A stretch of 64,000 nucleotides of DNA from Alphaproteobacteria bacterium (GTDB taxonomy: Bacteria > Pseudomonadota > Alphaproteobacteria > TMED109), in NCBI GenBank assembly GCA_022825235.1, contig JAJDYI010000039.1:62001-126000 (forward strand), given 5' to 3'. Position numbers and translations under genes: made by a program. This document shows, in pieces, positions 9,189-18,239 of this stretch (position 1 is the first letter of the stretch; each line of letters starts with the position of its first letter). A model generated the notes under the pieces. The model saw only the letters and a program-made list of their open reading frames with translations. It was not told where the DNA came from and ran no database searches.

Positions 9189-10252
9189 CAGGCGAAGCCC
9201 GCCGGGTCGGGGCCGCGCGGGCAGGCGATCGACATGGCCTGGAACCGCGACCCCATGCCCTCGGGTCGGGTGAGGCGGCGAAGGGCGCTCTCGATGCCGT
9301 CCCGTGTCGCGGGCTGCATGGCAGCGAGTCGGCGGCCCCGTTCACGAATGCCCACGGTTTCGAGGAACGCCCCCTGTGCGCGCGGCCCATGTACCGAGGC
9401 TCCGGCGGCGCGAGCTGTGGCGGCCAGCCCCTGGAAATCGACCCTGGCGGACAGGTCTGCCGCGCCGGGTTCGCCCAGCGGGTCCACCCGGCGGTGCGAC
9501 TGGACTGCCTGCAGGGTCCCGCAAGGTTCCCGCGGATCACGCGCGTAGTCGATGATCAGGCTGGTCCCGCCATCGGTCGCAGCCCGGCTGGCTAGGTCGG
9601 CGGCAATGGCCTGAGCGGCGGGGGAAATCTCGACGATGTCGCCATCGTCCGCCACGTTGGGCAGGTGCACAGTGACGGGCGATGGATGTGGCGCAAGCGC
9701 GAAGACGAAGCGGGAGCTCGGTCCGTCCCAGGTGACCGTTCGTTCCCGCCAGTGTCTCCCGGTCTTGACGTACTGGTGAATGGGCAGGGCGTCGAAAAAC
9801 TCGTTGGCCACCACCAGAGAGAACCCGGCCGGAACGGCGGAAAGATCGTCCGTGAACCGTGCGGCCGGAACGGCCACCGCCTGCTCGCGGCGCAGGCCTG
9901 ACGAGGTCTCCACGAACCAGACCTCGGCTGCCCGGGTGAACGAAGGGGCGACGCCACCGGCCGCGCGCAGGATGTCCTGCATCAGGGTGCCCCTGCCGGG
10001 ACCCAGCTCGACCAGCAGGAACGGGTCCGGGCGGTCGGAGCGGAACCAATAGTCCACGAGCCAGGCAGCGATCATCTCGCCAAACATCTGGTGGACTTCG
10101 GGCGCGGTGGTGAAATCGCCCGCCTGGCCGATCGGAGCGCGGCGCGCGTAGTAGCCCTGTTCGGGGTGGAACAGGGCGGTGCCCATGAAGTCCGCGACCG
10201 ACAGCGCGCCGTCGCGGCGCATCCGGCGGATGAGGATCTCCTGCAGGGTCAC
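9188..10252 (-). CDS. SAM-dependent methyltransferase, MidA/NDUFAF7 family
   Basis: Class I methyltransferase of about 354 residues related to NDUFAF7/MidA, which methylates an arginine of respiratory complex I subunit NDUFS2 in mitochondria; the bacterial target is inferred. A glycine-rich SAM motif, VELGPGRGTLMQDIL, lies near residue 85, with the family N-terminus (ILIRRMRRDGALSVADFM) before it and GDFTTAPEVHQMFGE between. Start GTG 10252 lies 2 bp after the lgt stop. A longer frame runs upstream antisense to nothing coding and overlaps lgt, so it is discounted. Confidence 0.85.
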   Translation of the reverse strand: MTLQEILIRRMRRDGALSVADFMGTALFHPEQGYYARRAPIGQAGDFTTAPEVHQMFGEMIAAWLVDYWFRSDRPDPFLLVELGPGRGTLMQDILRAAGGVAPSFTRAAEVWFVETSSGLRREQAVAVPAARFTDDLSAVPAGFSLVVANEFFDALPIHQYVKTGRHWRERTVTWDGPSSRFVFALAPHPSPVTVHLPNVADDGDIVEISPAAQAIAADLASRAATDGGTSLIIDYARDPREPCGTLQAVQSHRRVDPLGEPGAADLSARVDFQGLAATARAAGASVHGPRAQGAFLETVGIRERGRRLAAMQPATRDGIESALRRLTRPEGMGSRFQAMSIACPRGPDPAGFA

Positions 10253-10254
10253 GC

Positions 10255-11037
10255 TCAGGCCCGGCGCATTGCCCGCGCCGACAGGACCGTGCCGATGATG
10301 AGCACCGGGAGCGACAGCAGCATGCCCATCGTCAGCGGTCCCGCCAGGTACCCCAGCTGGGCATCCGGCTCGCGCACGAACTCCACCAGGATGCGCGAGC
10401 ATGCGTAGCCCGCGAGAAAGATGCCGCTGAGGGCACCCGGGCGGTTGATCAGGGAGGTCCGGGCCGCCAGGAAACGGAGCACAAGAAACAGGAGCACGCC
10501 TTCCAGTGCGGCCTCGTAGAGCTGGCTTGGGTGACGCGGTTCGGGACCAGCCCCCGGAAAGATCACCCCCCAGGGCAGGTCGGTCGGCCGTCCCCACAAT
10601 TCGCCGTTCACGAAGTTGGCGATCCGCCCGAACAGGAGGCCGACCGGGATGACGCAGGCGATCGCATCGCAGAACGACGCGAAAGCAAGGCCGCGCGAGC
10701 GACAGAACAGCCACGCTGCGAGCGCGCTCCCGGCCAGACCCCCGTGAAAGGACATGCCGCCCTGCCAAATGGCAAACGCCGCCAGGGGATCCTGGACGAG
10801 AACGTCGTGGCCGTAGAACAGCAGGTAACCGATGCGCCCGCCCACGATGATTCCGAGGACCGTCCAGAGGACGAAATCAGCGACATCCTTCGGCCCCGCA
10901 TTGGCAGGAAACCGGTTGATCGATTGGGACAGGAGACGCCATCCGAGGAGAATTCCCGCAATGTACGCGAGGGCGTACCAGCGGACCATCAGCGGTCCGA
11001 TGGCAAAGGCGACCGGGTCGATGTCAGGAAAGGGCAC
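10255..11037 (-). CDS. lgt: Prolipoprotein diacylglyceryl transferase
   Basis: Transfers diacylglycerol from phosphatidylglycerol to the lipobox cysteine of prolipoproteins in the inner membrane. The 260-residue protein shows several hydrophobic segments, the FHGGLAG motif and the Lgt signature GRIANFVNGE, and ends with a membrane helix and RAMRRA. It heads a leftward operon with the MidA-like and pgeF genes, the usual alphaproteobacterial order. It is divergent from ubiK; the roughly 80 bp between them include a TATACT that could be a -10 for the rightward gene, without a clear -35. Confidence 0.95.
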   Translation of the reverse strand: MPFPDIDPVAFAIGPLMVRWYALAYIAGILLGWRLLSQSINRFPANAGPKDVADFVLWTVLGIIVGGRIGYLLFYGHDVLVQDPLAAFAIWQGGMSFHGGLAGSALAAWLFCRSRGLAFASFCDAIACVIPVGLLFGRIANFVNGELWGRPTDLPWGVIFPGAGPEPRHPSQLYEAALEGVLLFLVLRFLAARTSLINRPGALSGIFLAGYACSRILVEFVREPDAQLGYLAGPLTMGMLLSLPVLIIGTVLSARAMRRA

Positions 11038-11117
11038 GTCGCGAAGTCAGGAGCACGGTGCTGATGGAAGATCGCTGCTAGCAGTCCGTATACTAACGTC
11101 ACGATGCCCGGAGAAAC

Positions 11118-11423
11118 ATGCCGATGGCAACATCCCGGCGACTTGCATCCGATTTGTTTCGGCTGACGAAAGGTGCGGCGCGAACATGCCGTCGGATGGG
11201 CAGGGAAGCGGCGGCCCGGGGAATGCCGGCGCGGGATCGACTGCTCGACCGGCTCGGGTTGGTGCCGCGTGAGGAGTTTGACGCTGTTCGCGAGCTTGCC
11301 GAAAACGCACGTCTCGAGAACGAACGACTGGCCGAGCGCATCGCGGGGCTGGAGGCTGGCGGCCGCAAGCGAACGACCCGACGGCGCAGTACGGCCAAGA
11401 AGGCGGGAGCGTCCACGCCGTGA
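11118..11423 (+). CDS. ubiK: UbiK/BMFP-type accessory factor
   Basis: Small 101-residue protein of the COG2960 family. The diagnostic block lies mid-protein: RDRLLDRLGLVPREEF followed by a heptad-like stretch rich in Glu, Leu and Arg (about residues 58-80) that forms a trimeric coiled coil. UbiK helps the lipid-associated ubiquinone biosynthesis complex in E. coli; other members were reported as membrane-fusogenic. The tail is very basic (RKRTTRRRSTAKKA). It is divergent from lgt and 22 bp before proC. The ATG at 11118 could be too early, since a later start at the GMPARD region would also give the conserved part. Confidence 0.8.
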   Translation: MPMATSRRLASDLFRLTKGAARTCRRMGREAAARGMPARDRLLDRLGLVPREEFDAVRELAENARLENERLAERIAGLEAGGRKRTTRRRSTAKKAGASTP

Positions 11424-11445
11424 TCGCTAGCGCATCGGTTCGTCC

Positions 11446-12279
11446 ATGAGCGCAGCCACGCGAGCGCTGCGGATCCTGCTCGTCGGATCCGGGCGCATGG
11501 GTTCAGCGATGCTGCGAGGTTGGCTGGGCCAGTCGGTCACCGGCCCCGGCTCCATCACGGTGGTGGAGCCTGACGAAACTCGACGGACCCAGGTGGCATC
11601 GGCGCACGGGGTGCCCGTCAGTGCGGTCGTGCCGGAGGAGTGGACGGGTGATGCGGTCGTGTTTGCCGTCAAACCGCAGATCCTGGATCAGGTTCTGCCG
11701 GCCTATCGCGCCCAATGCGCCGCCGGCTGCGCGGTCTCGATTGCAGCGGGCAAGGACCTGGACACGCTTGCGAAGGGCGTGGGGAGTGCCGTTCCGATCG
11801 TGCGCGCGATGCCGAACCTCCCGGCCTCAGTGGGGCGGGGAGTCAGCGTGGCGGTCTCCAATCATCAGGTCGATGCGAAGATCAGAGACCACGCGAACCG
11901 GTTGCTTGGTGCGGTCGGCTCCGTTCACTGGATTGAGAACGAGGCGTTGATGGATGCGGTCACGGCGCTATCAGGGAGCGGTCCGGCCTACGTGTTTCTG
12001 CTGACCGAAGCGATGGCGAAGGCAGGCGAACAGGCTGGGCTTCCGATGGCGCTCGCGCGCAGTCTGGCCCGGGAGACGGTGGCCGGCGCGGCGGCGTTGA
12101 TGGCTGCCACGGACGATGATCCAGCCCAGCTGCGCGCCGACGTGACAAGCCCCGGCGGCACAACAGAGGCTGCACTCCGCGTGCTGATGGAGAACGACTT
12201 GTGGGCTGCCTCGGTGGCGCGCGCCGTTGCCGCCGCTGCCGACCGCTCACGCGAACTTGCCGCGGTCCAGGAGAGCTGA
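11446..12279 (+). CDS. proC: Pyrroline-5-carboxylate reductase
   Basis: Last step of proline synthesis, reducing pyrroline-5-carboxylate with NAD(P)H. The 277-residue product has an N-terminal Rossmann motif, LLVGSGRMGSAML, and the C-terminal dimer domain with the family signature around SGSGPAYVFLLTEAM and the DVTSPGGTTEAAL block. It follows ubiK by 22 bp, a pairing common in Alphaproteobacteria. Length and motifs are normal. Confidence 0.95.
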   Translation: MSAATRALRILLVGSGRMGSAMLRGWLGQSVTGPGSITVVEPDETRRTQVASAHGVPVSAVVPEEWTGDAVVFAVKPQILDQVLPAYRAQCAAGCAVSIAAGKDLDTLAKGVGSAVPIVRAMPNLPASVGRGVSVAVSNHQVDAKIRDHANRLLGAVGSVHWIENEALMDAVTALSGSGPAYVFLLTEAMAKAGEQAGLPMALARSLARETVAGAAALMAATDDDPAQLRADVTSPGGTTEAALRVLMENDLWAASVARAVAAAADRSRELAAVQES

Positions 12280-12372
12280 GGGCTTCGACCGGGCGTTGCC
12301 GCCGGACACGTTGATGAGCGGGCAAGCGGATTGAAGCTTCGCTTTGCAGCATGGCGATGTGAGTCTCAATCC

Positions 12373-13035
12373 ATGATCGACCTGTACACAGCGGCCACGC
12401 CGAATGGCTACAAGGTGAGTATCGCTCTGGAGGAATTGGAACTTCCCTACGAACTGCACGCGTTGAATCTTGGTGCAAACGATCAGCATGCGGACTGGTT
12501 CCTCGAGATCAGTCCCAACGGCCGCATTCCTGCAATCGTGGATCGAGAGGCCGGTGACTTCGCGGTGTTCGAATCCGGCGCGATCCTCGTCTACCTGGCC
12601 GAAAGGGCAGGGAAGCTCTTGCCCGCGGATGTGAAAGGGCGCTCCGAGGTGTTGCAGTGGCTGATGTTTCAGATGAGCGGGATCGGTCCCATGCAGGGGC
12701 AGGCGACCGTGTTTCGACGGTACTTCGAACCGCGACTGCCGGCGGCGGCGGAACGTTACAGGAATGAAACCGCGCGTCTGTACGGTGTCCTGGACCGACG
12801 GCTTCGGGGTCGGGAATGGCTGTGCGGCGAATTTTCAATTGCCGATATTGCGACGTGGCCGTGGATCCGGCGTTACGACTGGTCAGGGATCCCGGGTGTC
12901 GACGAGCTTGAACATCTCTCAGCCTGGATGGATCGAATGGTGGCGCGGCCGGCCTGCGCGCGGGGGGTCACGCGTCCACCGGCACCGAGCCGGACCGAGG
13001 TGGTCGACGTGGCGAGGAAGATGCTGGTCCGCTAA
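12373..13035 (+). CDS. Glutathione S-transferase (YfcG/Nu-like)
   Basis: Thioredoxin-fold N-terminal domain ([18 protein letters not shown]) and helical C-terminal domain (about residues 88-210), 220 residues. The TPNG segment and the [12 protein letters not shown] glutathione-binding block are typical of the YfcG/YghU group, which act as glutathione-dependent disulfide reductases rather than classical conjugating enzymes. ATG 12373 is preferred over an upstream in-frame start at 12331. The 3' end overlaps the convergent MerR gene by 4 bp. A second member of the same broad group lies at 38900. Confidence 0.85.
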   Translation: MIDLYTAATPNGYKVSIALEELELPYELHALNLGANDQHADWFLEISPNGRIPAIVDREAGDFAVFESGAILVYLAERAGKLLPADVKGRSEVLQWLMFQMSGIGPMQGQATVFRRYFEPRLPAAAERYRNETARLYGVLDRRLRGREWLCGEFSIADIATWPWIRRYDWSGIPGVDELEHLSAWMDRMVARPACARGVTRPPAPSRTEVVDVARKMLVR

Positions 13036-13574
13036 TCGCCGGCGAGGTCGGTGCGCGCCGCCAGCAGGTCATCACGGAGCTTGCGGAGGCGCTTCCGAAG
13101 CCCGGGGTCGATCGGTACGGCCCCCGGATAACGGATGGCGTCGATACCCTCCTCACGCAACGCTTTCTGCGCACCGTCGATGGTCAGGTGACGCTCGTGC
13201 AGGAGGCGCTTGATCCCCCGGAGCAGCGCGACGTCCTTGGGGCTGTAACGACGTCGCCCGCCACCAACCCTGCGTGGGCGCAGGACCGAAAACTTGTCTT
13301 CCCAGTACCGGAGCACGTGCTGGGGGACGTCCAATTCGCTGGCCACGTCCCCGATTTCACGCAGCGCCGTGCCCCGATAATCAGGTCGTTCGCCAGCTTG
13401 GGCTGCGGGGCCTGTCAGCGGATTGGTTTCTCTCCCCGGTCCGGCAGGTCCTGCGGCTTCCTCCGGCCGCGGCGACCGCGACGGCATCGGGTCCGGTCTC
13501 ACCGGGGCTGGGTTCGTGGACTCGCTTGAAAGCTGAACCGCGGACTTGGAGTGGGGGTCCGATTCGCGCTGCAC
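13032..13574 (-). CDS. MerR family transcriptional regulator
   Basis: 180-residue protein with a disordered Pro/Arg-rich N-terminal part (about 65 residues) followed by a MerR-type winged helix: [19 protein letters not shown], then the wing [18 protein letters not shown]. The C-terminal part is short and Arg/Asp-rich without a metal-binding cysteine set. It sits 1 bp downstream of ihfA, the usual position of this conserved MerR gene in the alphaproteobacterial plsX-fabH-ihfA cluster. Its ligand is unknown. Confidence 0.85.
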   Translation of the reverse strand: MQRESDPHSKSAVQLSSESTNPAPVRPDPMPSRSPRPEEAAGPAGPGRETNPLTGPAAQAGERPDYRGTALREIGDVASELDVPQHVLRYWEDKFSVLRPRRVGGGRRRYSPKDVALLRGIKRLLHERHLTIDGAQKALREEGIDAIRYPGAVPIDPGLRKRLRKLRDDLLAARTDLAGD

Positions 13575-13575
13575 C

Positions 13576-13881
13576 TCACTCGTCCCGCGGTGCAGAATTG
13601 ACCCGTTGCTTCAGATTGTTGGAGGATCGGAAACTGACCACCCGGCGCGGCTTGATCACGGCTTCGACCTGCGTGTTGGGATTGCGTCCGAGCCGCATGC
13701 CCTTCCGGTGCAGGATGAACCGACCGAAATTTCGAATCCTGACTACTTCACCGTTGGCCAGGCATTCGGCGATCTCCTCGAACACCTGGTCCACCAGAGT
13801 GGAGGCAAGCTGTTGGGACACCCCGAGTTGTTCGAATATTTCCCGGGCTAGGCCAGCGCGCGTCAGAGTTCCCTTGCGCAT
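13576..13881 (-). CDS. ihfA: Integration host factor subunit alpha
   Basis: DNA-bending HU/IHF-fold protein of 101 residues. The N-terminus MRKGTLTRAGLAREIF, the ECLANGEVVRIRNFGRF block and the DNA-intercalating arm with RNPNTQ identify it as the alpha subunit. ATG 13881 is preferred over an ATG two codons upstream. A good sigma70-type promoter lies just upstream. It is followed directly by the MerR gene. Confidence 0.92.
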   Translation of the reverse strand: MRKGTLTRAGLAREIFEQLGVSQQLASTLVDQVFEEIAECLANGEVVRIRNFGRFILHRKGMRLGRNPNTQVEAVIKPRRVVSFRSSNNLKQRVNSAPRDE

Positions 13882-13907
13882 GCACACCCCCGTCGAACCT
13901 GCCGCCT

Positions 13908-13937
13908 AATCTATCCATCAGTTAATACTAATGTCAA
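13908..13937 (-). promoter_or_regulatory. Sigma70-type promoter for ihfA-merR
   Basis: On the minus strand, TTGACA (13937-13932, a perfect -35) is followed after 18 bases by TAGATT (13913-13908, four of six -10 positions), 26 bp before the ihfA ATG. The surrounding bases are unusually AT-rich for this window. It implies ihfA and merR have their own promoter, independent of plsX. Confidence 0.55.
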
Positions 13938-14063
13938 TGACAACTGCTGCGACGGTGTTCGCATCAAGTGCGCGTTGATGCAAGATCAGCGTATGCCGAG
14001 AGGCACGGGCGATTGAGTTTGTCGAATCGCCCGCTGTCGGGCTGCACGCGGGCGGCCCGGATG

Positions 14064-15092
14064 CTAAGCGGGCGCGGCTTCGCCTATTTCCTTTATTGCT
14101 GCAAGAATGTGCTGATTCACGTTGCCACGCACCATGTCGTACGCAACGTCGATGGAATGCGCAAATCCCAATGCATCGGTGCCACCATGGCTCTTGACGG
14201 TAACACCGTTCAAGCCAAGCAGGATCGCACCGTTGTGTTTTCGGGGGTCGAGCTTCTCGCGGAGTGTTTGGAAGGCAGGGCGGGCGAGGACTCCCGCCAT
14301 CAGGCCACCGAGTGAACTCCGTAGCGCGGTGCGAAGGTAGTGGCTGCAGAGCTTCGCCGTGCCCTCTGCCGTCTTCAGCATCACGTTACCGGTGAAACCG
14401 TCGGTCACCACGACATCGGCTTCACCGGCCGCCACGCCATCGCCTTCGATGTATCCACGGTAGTGGTTGCTGAGCGGGCCGTTCCGCAAGAGATCATCTG
14501 CCTGGCGGATGACGGCACGCCCCTTGCCCCGTTCCTGTCCGATATTGAGGAGCCGGACTTCCGGTTCGATGCGACCGAGCACCACGCGCGCGAATGCCGT
14601 GCCCATGACGGCAAACTGGACCAGGTGGCTGTCTTCGCACTCGGCGTTGGCGCCCATGTCCAGCAGCACGGTTTCACTCCGACGGGTCGGAATCGTGGCC
14701 GCGATCGCAGGACGATGGATCCCGGGAAGGCATTCGAGAAACTTGACGGCAAAGGCCATCAAGGCGCCGGTGTTGCCCGCCGAGACCGCGGCGTCGGCAG
14801 TTCCGGCCTTTACCGCTTCGACGGCGAGCGCCATGCTCGAATCCATCTTGTTTCGAAGCGCAAGCGACGGTTTTTCATCAGCCTCCACGCTAGAACTTGC
14901 CGGAACGATGTCACAGCGTTCCCGCAGCGCCTTCTGGCGATCCAGAAGAGGCTTGATGCGATCGGAATCGCCGACGAGGTACATCCGGGCATCGGGATGG
15001 CGAGCGCACGCCAGCGCGGCGCCCCGGATCACAAGCTCCGGCGCACGGTCGCCGCCCATCGCATCCACTGCGATAGTCGGCTGCCGGTTCAT
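14064..15092 (-). CDS. plsX: Phosphate acyltransferase PlsX
   Basis: Converts acyl-ACP to acyl-phosphate for phospholipid synthesis at the inner membrane. The 342-residue protein starts with IAVDAMGGDRAPE, the family signature, and contains SAGNTGALMAFA and VTDGFTGNVMLKTAEG. It lies 10 bp downstream of rpmF in the standard rpmF-plsX pair. In most relatives fabH follows immediately; here 182 bases of non-coding DNA separate plsX from ihfA and no fabH is present. Confidence 0.95.
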   Translation of the reverse strand: MNRQPTIAVDAMGGDRAPELVIRGAALACARHPDARMYLVGDSDRIKPLLDRQKALRERCDIVPASSSVEADEKPSLALRNKMDSSMALAVEAVKAGTADAAVSAGNTGALMAFAVKFLECLPGIHRPAIAATIPTRRSETVLLDMGANAECEDSHLVQFAVMGTAFARVVLGRIEPEVRLLNIGQERGKGRAVIRQADDLLRNGPLSNHYRGYIEGDGVAAGEADVVVTDGFTGNVMLKTAEGTAKLCSHYLRTALRSSLGGLMAGVLARPAFQTLREKLDPRKHNGAILLGLNGVTVKSHGGTDALGFAHSIDVAYDMVRGNVNQHILAAIKEIGEAAPA

Positions 15093-15102
15093 GAAGAAAA
15101 GT

Positions 15103-15294
15103 TCAGTCGCTGGTGGCAGCGGTGTCGTCGATAAAATCGCGACCGCGGTAATAACCGCACGAACCGCAAACGTGGTGCGGTCGCCGGTACGAACCGCAGT
15201 GCGGACATGTGACGACGTTCACCCGCTTCAGATGCTGGTGAGCGCGACGATGTCCTCGCCGGGAACGCGTAACTTTCTTGCGCGGAACTGCCAT
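15103..15294 (-). CDS. rpmF: Ribosomal protein bL32
   Basis: 63-residue ribosomal protein starting [19 protein letters not shown], with the zinc-ribbon cysteine pairs CPHC and CGSC intact (the C+ form). It is cotranscribed with plsX. The gap of about 100 bp between yceD and rpmF may hold the operon promoter; I see only a weak TTGCGC element there. Confidence 0.95.
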   Translation of the reverse strand: MAVPRKKVTRSRRGHRRAHQHLKRVNVVTCPHCGSYRRPHHVCGSCGYYRGRDFIDDTAATSD

Positions 15295-15391
15295 GAGCTT
15301 GCCTGATCAGTCGAACATGACGTCGGGGCGGTCTAGGTAACCCAATTGACGCCGCTGCGCAAGCCGGGAACCGACCGGTCGACCGACGCAA

Positions 15392-15919
15392 CTAAGCGCC
15401 ACGGCCCGTGCCGGTCAGTCGGGCCAGCTTGGTAACGAATTCGGATTCCGCCTCCCCCTCCAGCCAATCCGCATGCCCGGGTGACGGCGCATCAGGGTGC
15501 CGGGGATACGGGTCCAGCCCCAGCGAGAGATGTTGGATGGCGAGCTCGCCCAGCTGCAGACCCTCCGCGTCGAGTGCCTCCGGCGCGTCGGTGTCGACCG
15601 GCACATCTGCCGGGACGGCGTCGTCAGCGGGTTCGCCGAGCGATGTCGTGAACGGAAGTACAACGGATTCCTCGAAGTCTTCAAGTGTGACGACGCAGGT
15701 ACGGACGACTCGCGCCCGAACCACTGCTTCGACCCTCACACTGTGATCGGACCCGAGCGCAACCTCCGCGTCCACGGAAAGGGACTGCAGTCTCGGCAAC
15801 CCCAGGCGTTTGGCCACGACTGGGCGCTCCGCTGCGGAGCAACGGAGCTGGAAGCGGCTCTTCGCCGTTCCCCAGAGTTTCTGCGGGATGGGATCCAGCA
15901 GGGGACGTGCTGAAGGCAT
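15392..15919 (-). CDS. yceD: DUF177 (YceD) family protein
   Basis: About 175 residues. The DUF177 core is visible in the central RVVRTCVVTLEDFEE segment and in the C-terminal block LQLGELAIQHLSLGLDPYPRHPDA. Family members precede rpmF in most proteobacteria and are linked to 23S rRNA accumulation; the molecular role is not fixed. ATG 15919 (MPSARPLLDPI) fits relatives better than the longer frame that opens at 15982. The neighbouring rpmF and plsX support the identity. Confidence 0.82.
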   Translation of the reverse strand: MPSARPLLDPIPQKLWGTAKSRFQLRCSAAERPVVAKRLGLPRLQSLSVDAEVALGSDHSVRVEAVVRARVVRTCVVTLEDFEESVVLPFTTSLGEPADDAVPADVPVDTDAPEALDAEGLQLGELAIQHLSLGLDPYPRHPDAPSPGHADWLEGEAESEFVTKLARLTGTGRGA

Positions 15920-16414
15920 GTGGAGGACGTCGCCGTCGGGGCAGGGCCGCCGGACCTCACGCACCCGATGCGCGCGCGGCACCCCGTGGGTTCCACTGCA
16001 CGCGAGGCGTCCGGAACGGGCGGTGAATGGATTCTAGAACACCGGTTGCCCCGTTTGCACCGCCAAGCCCGGCATGCGGATGGGTGAACGACTGCTGCGA
16101 GCAAGTGATGGCCGAACTGCAGCAGCCGGCGGCGACAGCGCCACCGCGACGGCACGTTGGCCCCACGGGCTGTGCCTTCACAGGGTGCGCCGGATCGCTT
16201 TGCCAATGCGGACAGTCGGTTGCGTGTGCCGGCGCAGGACGGATGCGGCAGTGATCCAGCGCCGGACGGCCCGCGACGCTGCCCCCACCCTGGGGTCGGA
16301 CATCAGCTACCATGTCGCGGGCAATTGGGCGGCGTGGCCCAGCTGGTATGTGGCCGCGATACCGGTGGCTCGATCAGTGAAATCTCGTGCCAGGGTCAAA
16401 CGGGGAACTCGTCC
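15920..16414. other. Gap of about 495 bp between yceD and the ThDP-enzyme gene
   Basis: Divergent intergenic region. Short frames exist on both strands but none shows recognisable protein features. Presumably it carries the leftward yceD promoter and the rightward promoter of the ThDP enzyme; a GGGGAA lies 10 bases before the ATG at 16415. No RNA gene was recognised. Confidence 0.6.
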
Positions 16415-18037
16415 ATGAAAGTCGTCGAATCGGTTGCAGAGATCCTGAAGCGCGAGAACGTGGAGATCATCTTCGGGTACCCGGTCAACCATGTGCTGGA
16501 GTACGCGGCGCGGGCGGATATCCGGCCGATCATCGTGCGGCAGGAGCGAATCGGGGTCCATATGGCGGATGCCCTTTCCCGTATGACGTCGGGCGCCAAG
16601 ATCGGCGTGTTCGCCATGCAGCACGGGCCCGGTTCCGAGAATGCCTACGGGGCGGTGGCCCAGGCTTTTGGCGAATCGGTGCCGATCCTGGTGCTGCCCA
16701 TGGGATACCAACGCCGCATCGCCCACATCCCTCCCAATTTCAATTCGACACGGACCATGCAGCCGGTCGCGAAATCGACCGAGCCGGTGACGGCCGCGGC
16801 AGAAGTCGGAAACGTGCTGCGGCGGGCATTTACCAAACTGCGAACGGGCCGTGGCGGACCGGTCGTGGTCGAGATTCCGGCCGATCTCATGCAGGAGGAC
16901 TTGCCCGGAGACCTCGACTACGAACCGGTCTATGCGACGCGTTTCGGCCCTGATCCCGATGCTGTCGCCGAGGCCGCACGACTTCTGCGGTCGGCCCAGC
17001 GCCCCGTCATCTACGCCGGTCAGGGAATCCACTACGCGAGGGCGTGGCCCCATCTTCGGGAACTGGCCGAGAAACTGGCGGTTCCCGTCTGCACCAGCCT
17101 CGGCGGGAAGAGCGCCTTTCCCGAGGATCATCCCCTAAGTCTCGGTTCGGGCGGCGTATCGATGCCCCAGCCCGTGCGCACGTTTCTGGATCGGGCAGAT
17201 GTCATTCTTGGAATCGGGTGCAGCTTCACGGAAACCGCGTTTGGCGTGTCCATGCCGCAGGGCAAGACGATTATCCATGCCACGCTCGATCCCATGGACC
17301 TGAACAAGGATGTTCGTTCCGAAGTGGGTCTGGTTGGAGATGCCGAGCTGACGTTGCTGGCCCTGCTTGAGGCCCTTGCGGACGAGCCCGACCGCGAATC
17401 AGCAGACATTGCCGCGGAGATTGCCCGCGAGACGGAGCAGTGGAGGGCGGAATGGCTGCCCAAGCTGACCAGCGACGCAACCCCGCTGAACCCCTACCGC
17501 GTGCTCTGGGAACTTCAGCAGACCGTGGACAAGTCGAATGTGGTGATCACCCATGATGCGGGTAGTCCGCGCGATCAGCTCTCGCCGTTTTGGAAGGCTA
17601 CCGAGCCCCTGTCATACATCGGTTGGGGCAAGACGACGCAGTTGGGCTATGGCCTTGGCCTGGCGATGGGAGCCAAGCTGGCCTGCCCGGAGAAACTCTG
17701 CATCAACGTTTGGGGCGATGCCGCCATCGGCTTCACCGGCATGGACTTCGAGACCGCGGTGCGTGAACGCATTCCGATCCTCTCGGTTCTGCTGAACAAC
17801 TTCTCGATGGCCATTGAACTCAAGGTCATGCCGGTTTCCACTGAGCGCTATCGGTCGACCGATATCTCCGGCGACTACGCGGCCATGGCACGTGCCTTCG
17901 GAGGTTACGGAGAACGCGTGACGGAGCCGGGCCAGATCCGCGAGGCGATCAAGCGTGGCATCGCCGCCACCGAGGACGGTCAGCCGGCTCTCCTCGAGTT
18001 CATCACGTCCAAGGAAGTGCAGGTCTCCAGGCATTAG
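16415..18037 (+). CDS. Thiamine-diphosphate enzyme, acetolactate synthase-like
   Basis: 540-residue ThDP-dependent enzyme with the three-domain IlvB layout: N-terminal pyrimidine-binding domain with catalytic Glu44 (VRQERIGVHMADALSR), central domain and C-terminal diphosphate-binding domain with GDAAIGFTGMDF and LLNN, where most families have GDG at the first site. The substrate could be pyruvate or another 2-oxoacid (acetolactate synthase, glyoxylate carboligase, sulfopyruvate decarboxylase and similar all share the fold). No small regulatory subunit (ilvN/ilvH) follows, which argues against a housekeeping acetolactate synthase. It lies between yceD and bamE, which are usually neighbours. 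Confidence 0.8.
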   Translation: MKVVESVAEILKRENVEIIFGYPVNHVLEYAARADIRPIIVRQERIGVHMADALSRMTSGAKIGVFAMQHGPGSENAYGAVAQAFGESVPILVLPMGYQRRIAHIPPNFNSTRTMQPVAKSTEPVTAAAEVGNVLRRAFTKLRTGRGGPVVVEIPADLMQEDLPGDLDYEPVYATRFGPDPDAVAEAARLLRSAQRPVIYAGQGIHYARAWPHLRELAEKLAVPVCTSLGGKSAFPEDHPLSLGSGGVSMPQPVRTFLDRADVILGIGCSFTETAFGVSMPQGKTIIHATLDPMDLNKDVRSEVGLVGDAELTLLALLEALADEPDRESADIAAEIARETEQWRAEWLPKLTSDATPLNPYRVLWELQQTVDKSNVVITHDAGSPRDQLSPFWKATEPLSYIGWGKTTQLGYGLGLAMGAKLACPEKLCINVWGDAAIGFTGMDFETAVRERIPILSVLLNNFSMAIELKVMPVSTERYRSTDISGDYAAMARAFGGYGERVTEPGQIREAIKRGIAATEDGQPALLEFITSKEVQVSRH

Positions 18038-18166
18038 CGTGCCGCAACATTGGGACGGGAACGAAGTGGCCGTAACGTCCTCGCGGGCGCGGTTGGTGTC
18101 GCCTACGCGGCCGGAGCCGGCCTCGGCGGCGCCCCTACGGCCTGGAGTATGTCTCCGTTCGCCGGT

Positions 18167-18180
18167 TTGACGTGCGTCAA
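18167..18180. promoter_or_regulatory. 14-bp palindrome upstream of bamE
   Basis: TTGACGTGCGTCAA is a perfect inverted repeat with 6-base arms and a 2-base centre, 60 bp before the bamE start. The first arm resembles a -35 box, but the nearest -10-like TATGCT (18204-18209) is too far away to pair with it. It could be an operator; no matching copy was noticed elsewhere. Confidence 0.35.
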
Positions 18181-18239
18181 CTGATGCGGAAGGCTCGCCC
18201 GCCTATGCTGACCGTGTTGCAGGCCTCACGGGGGTTCGT

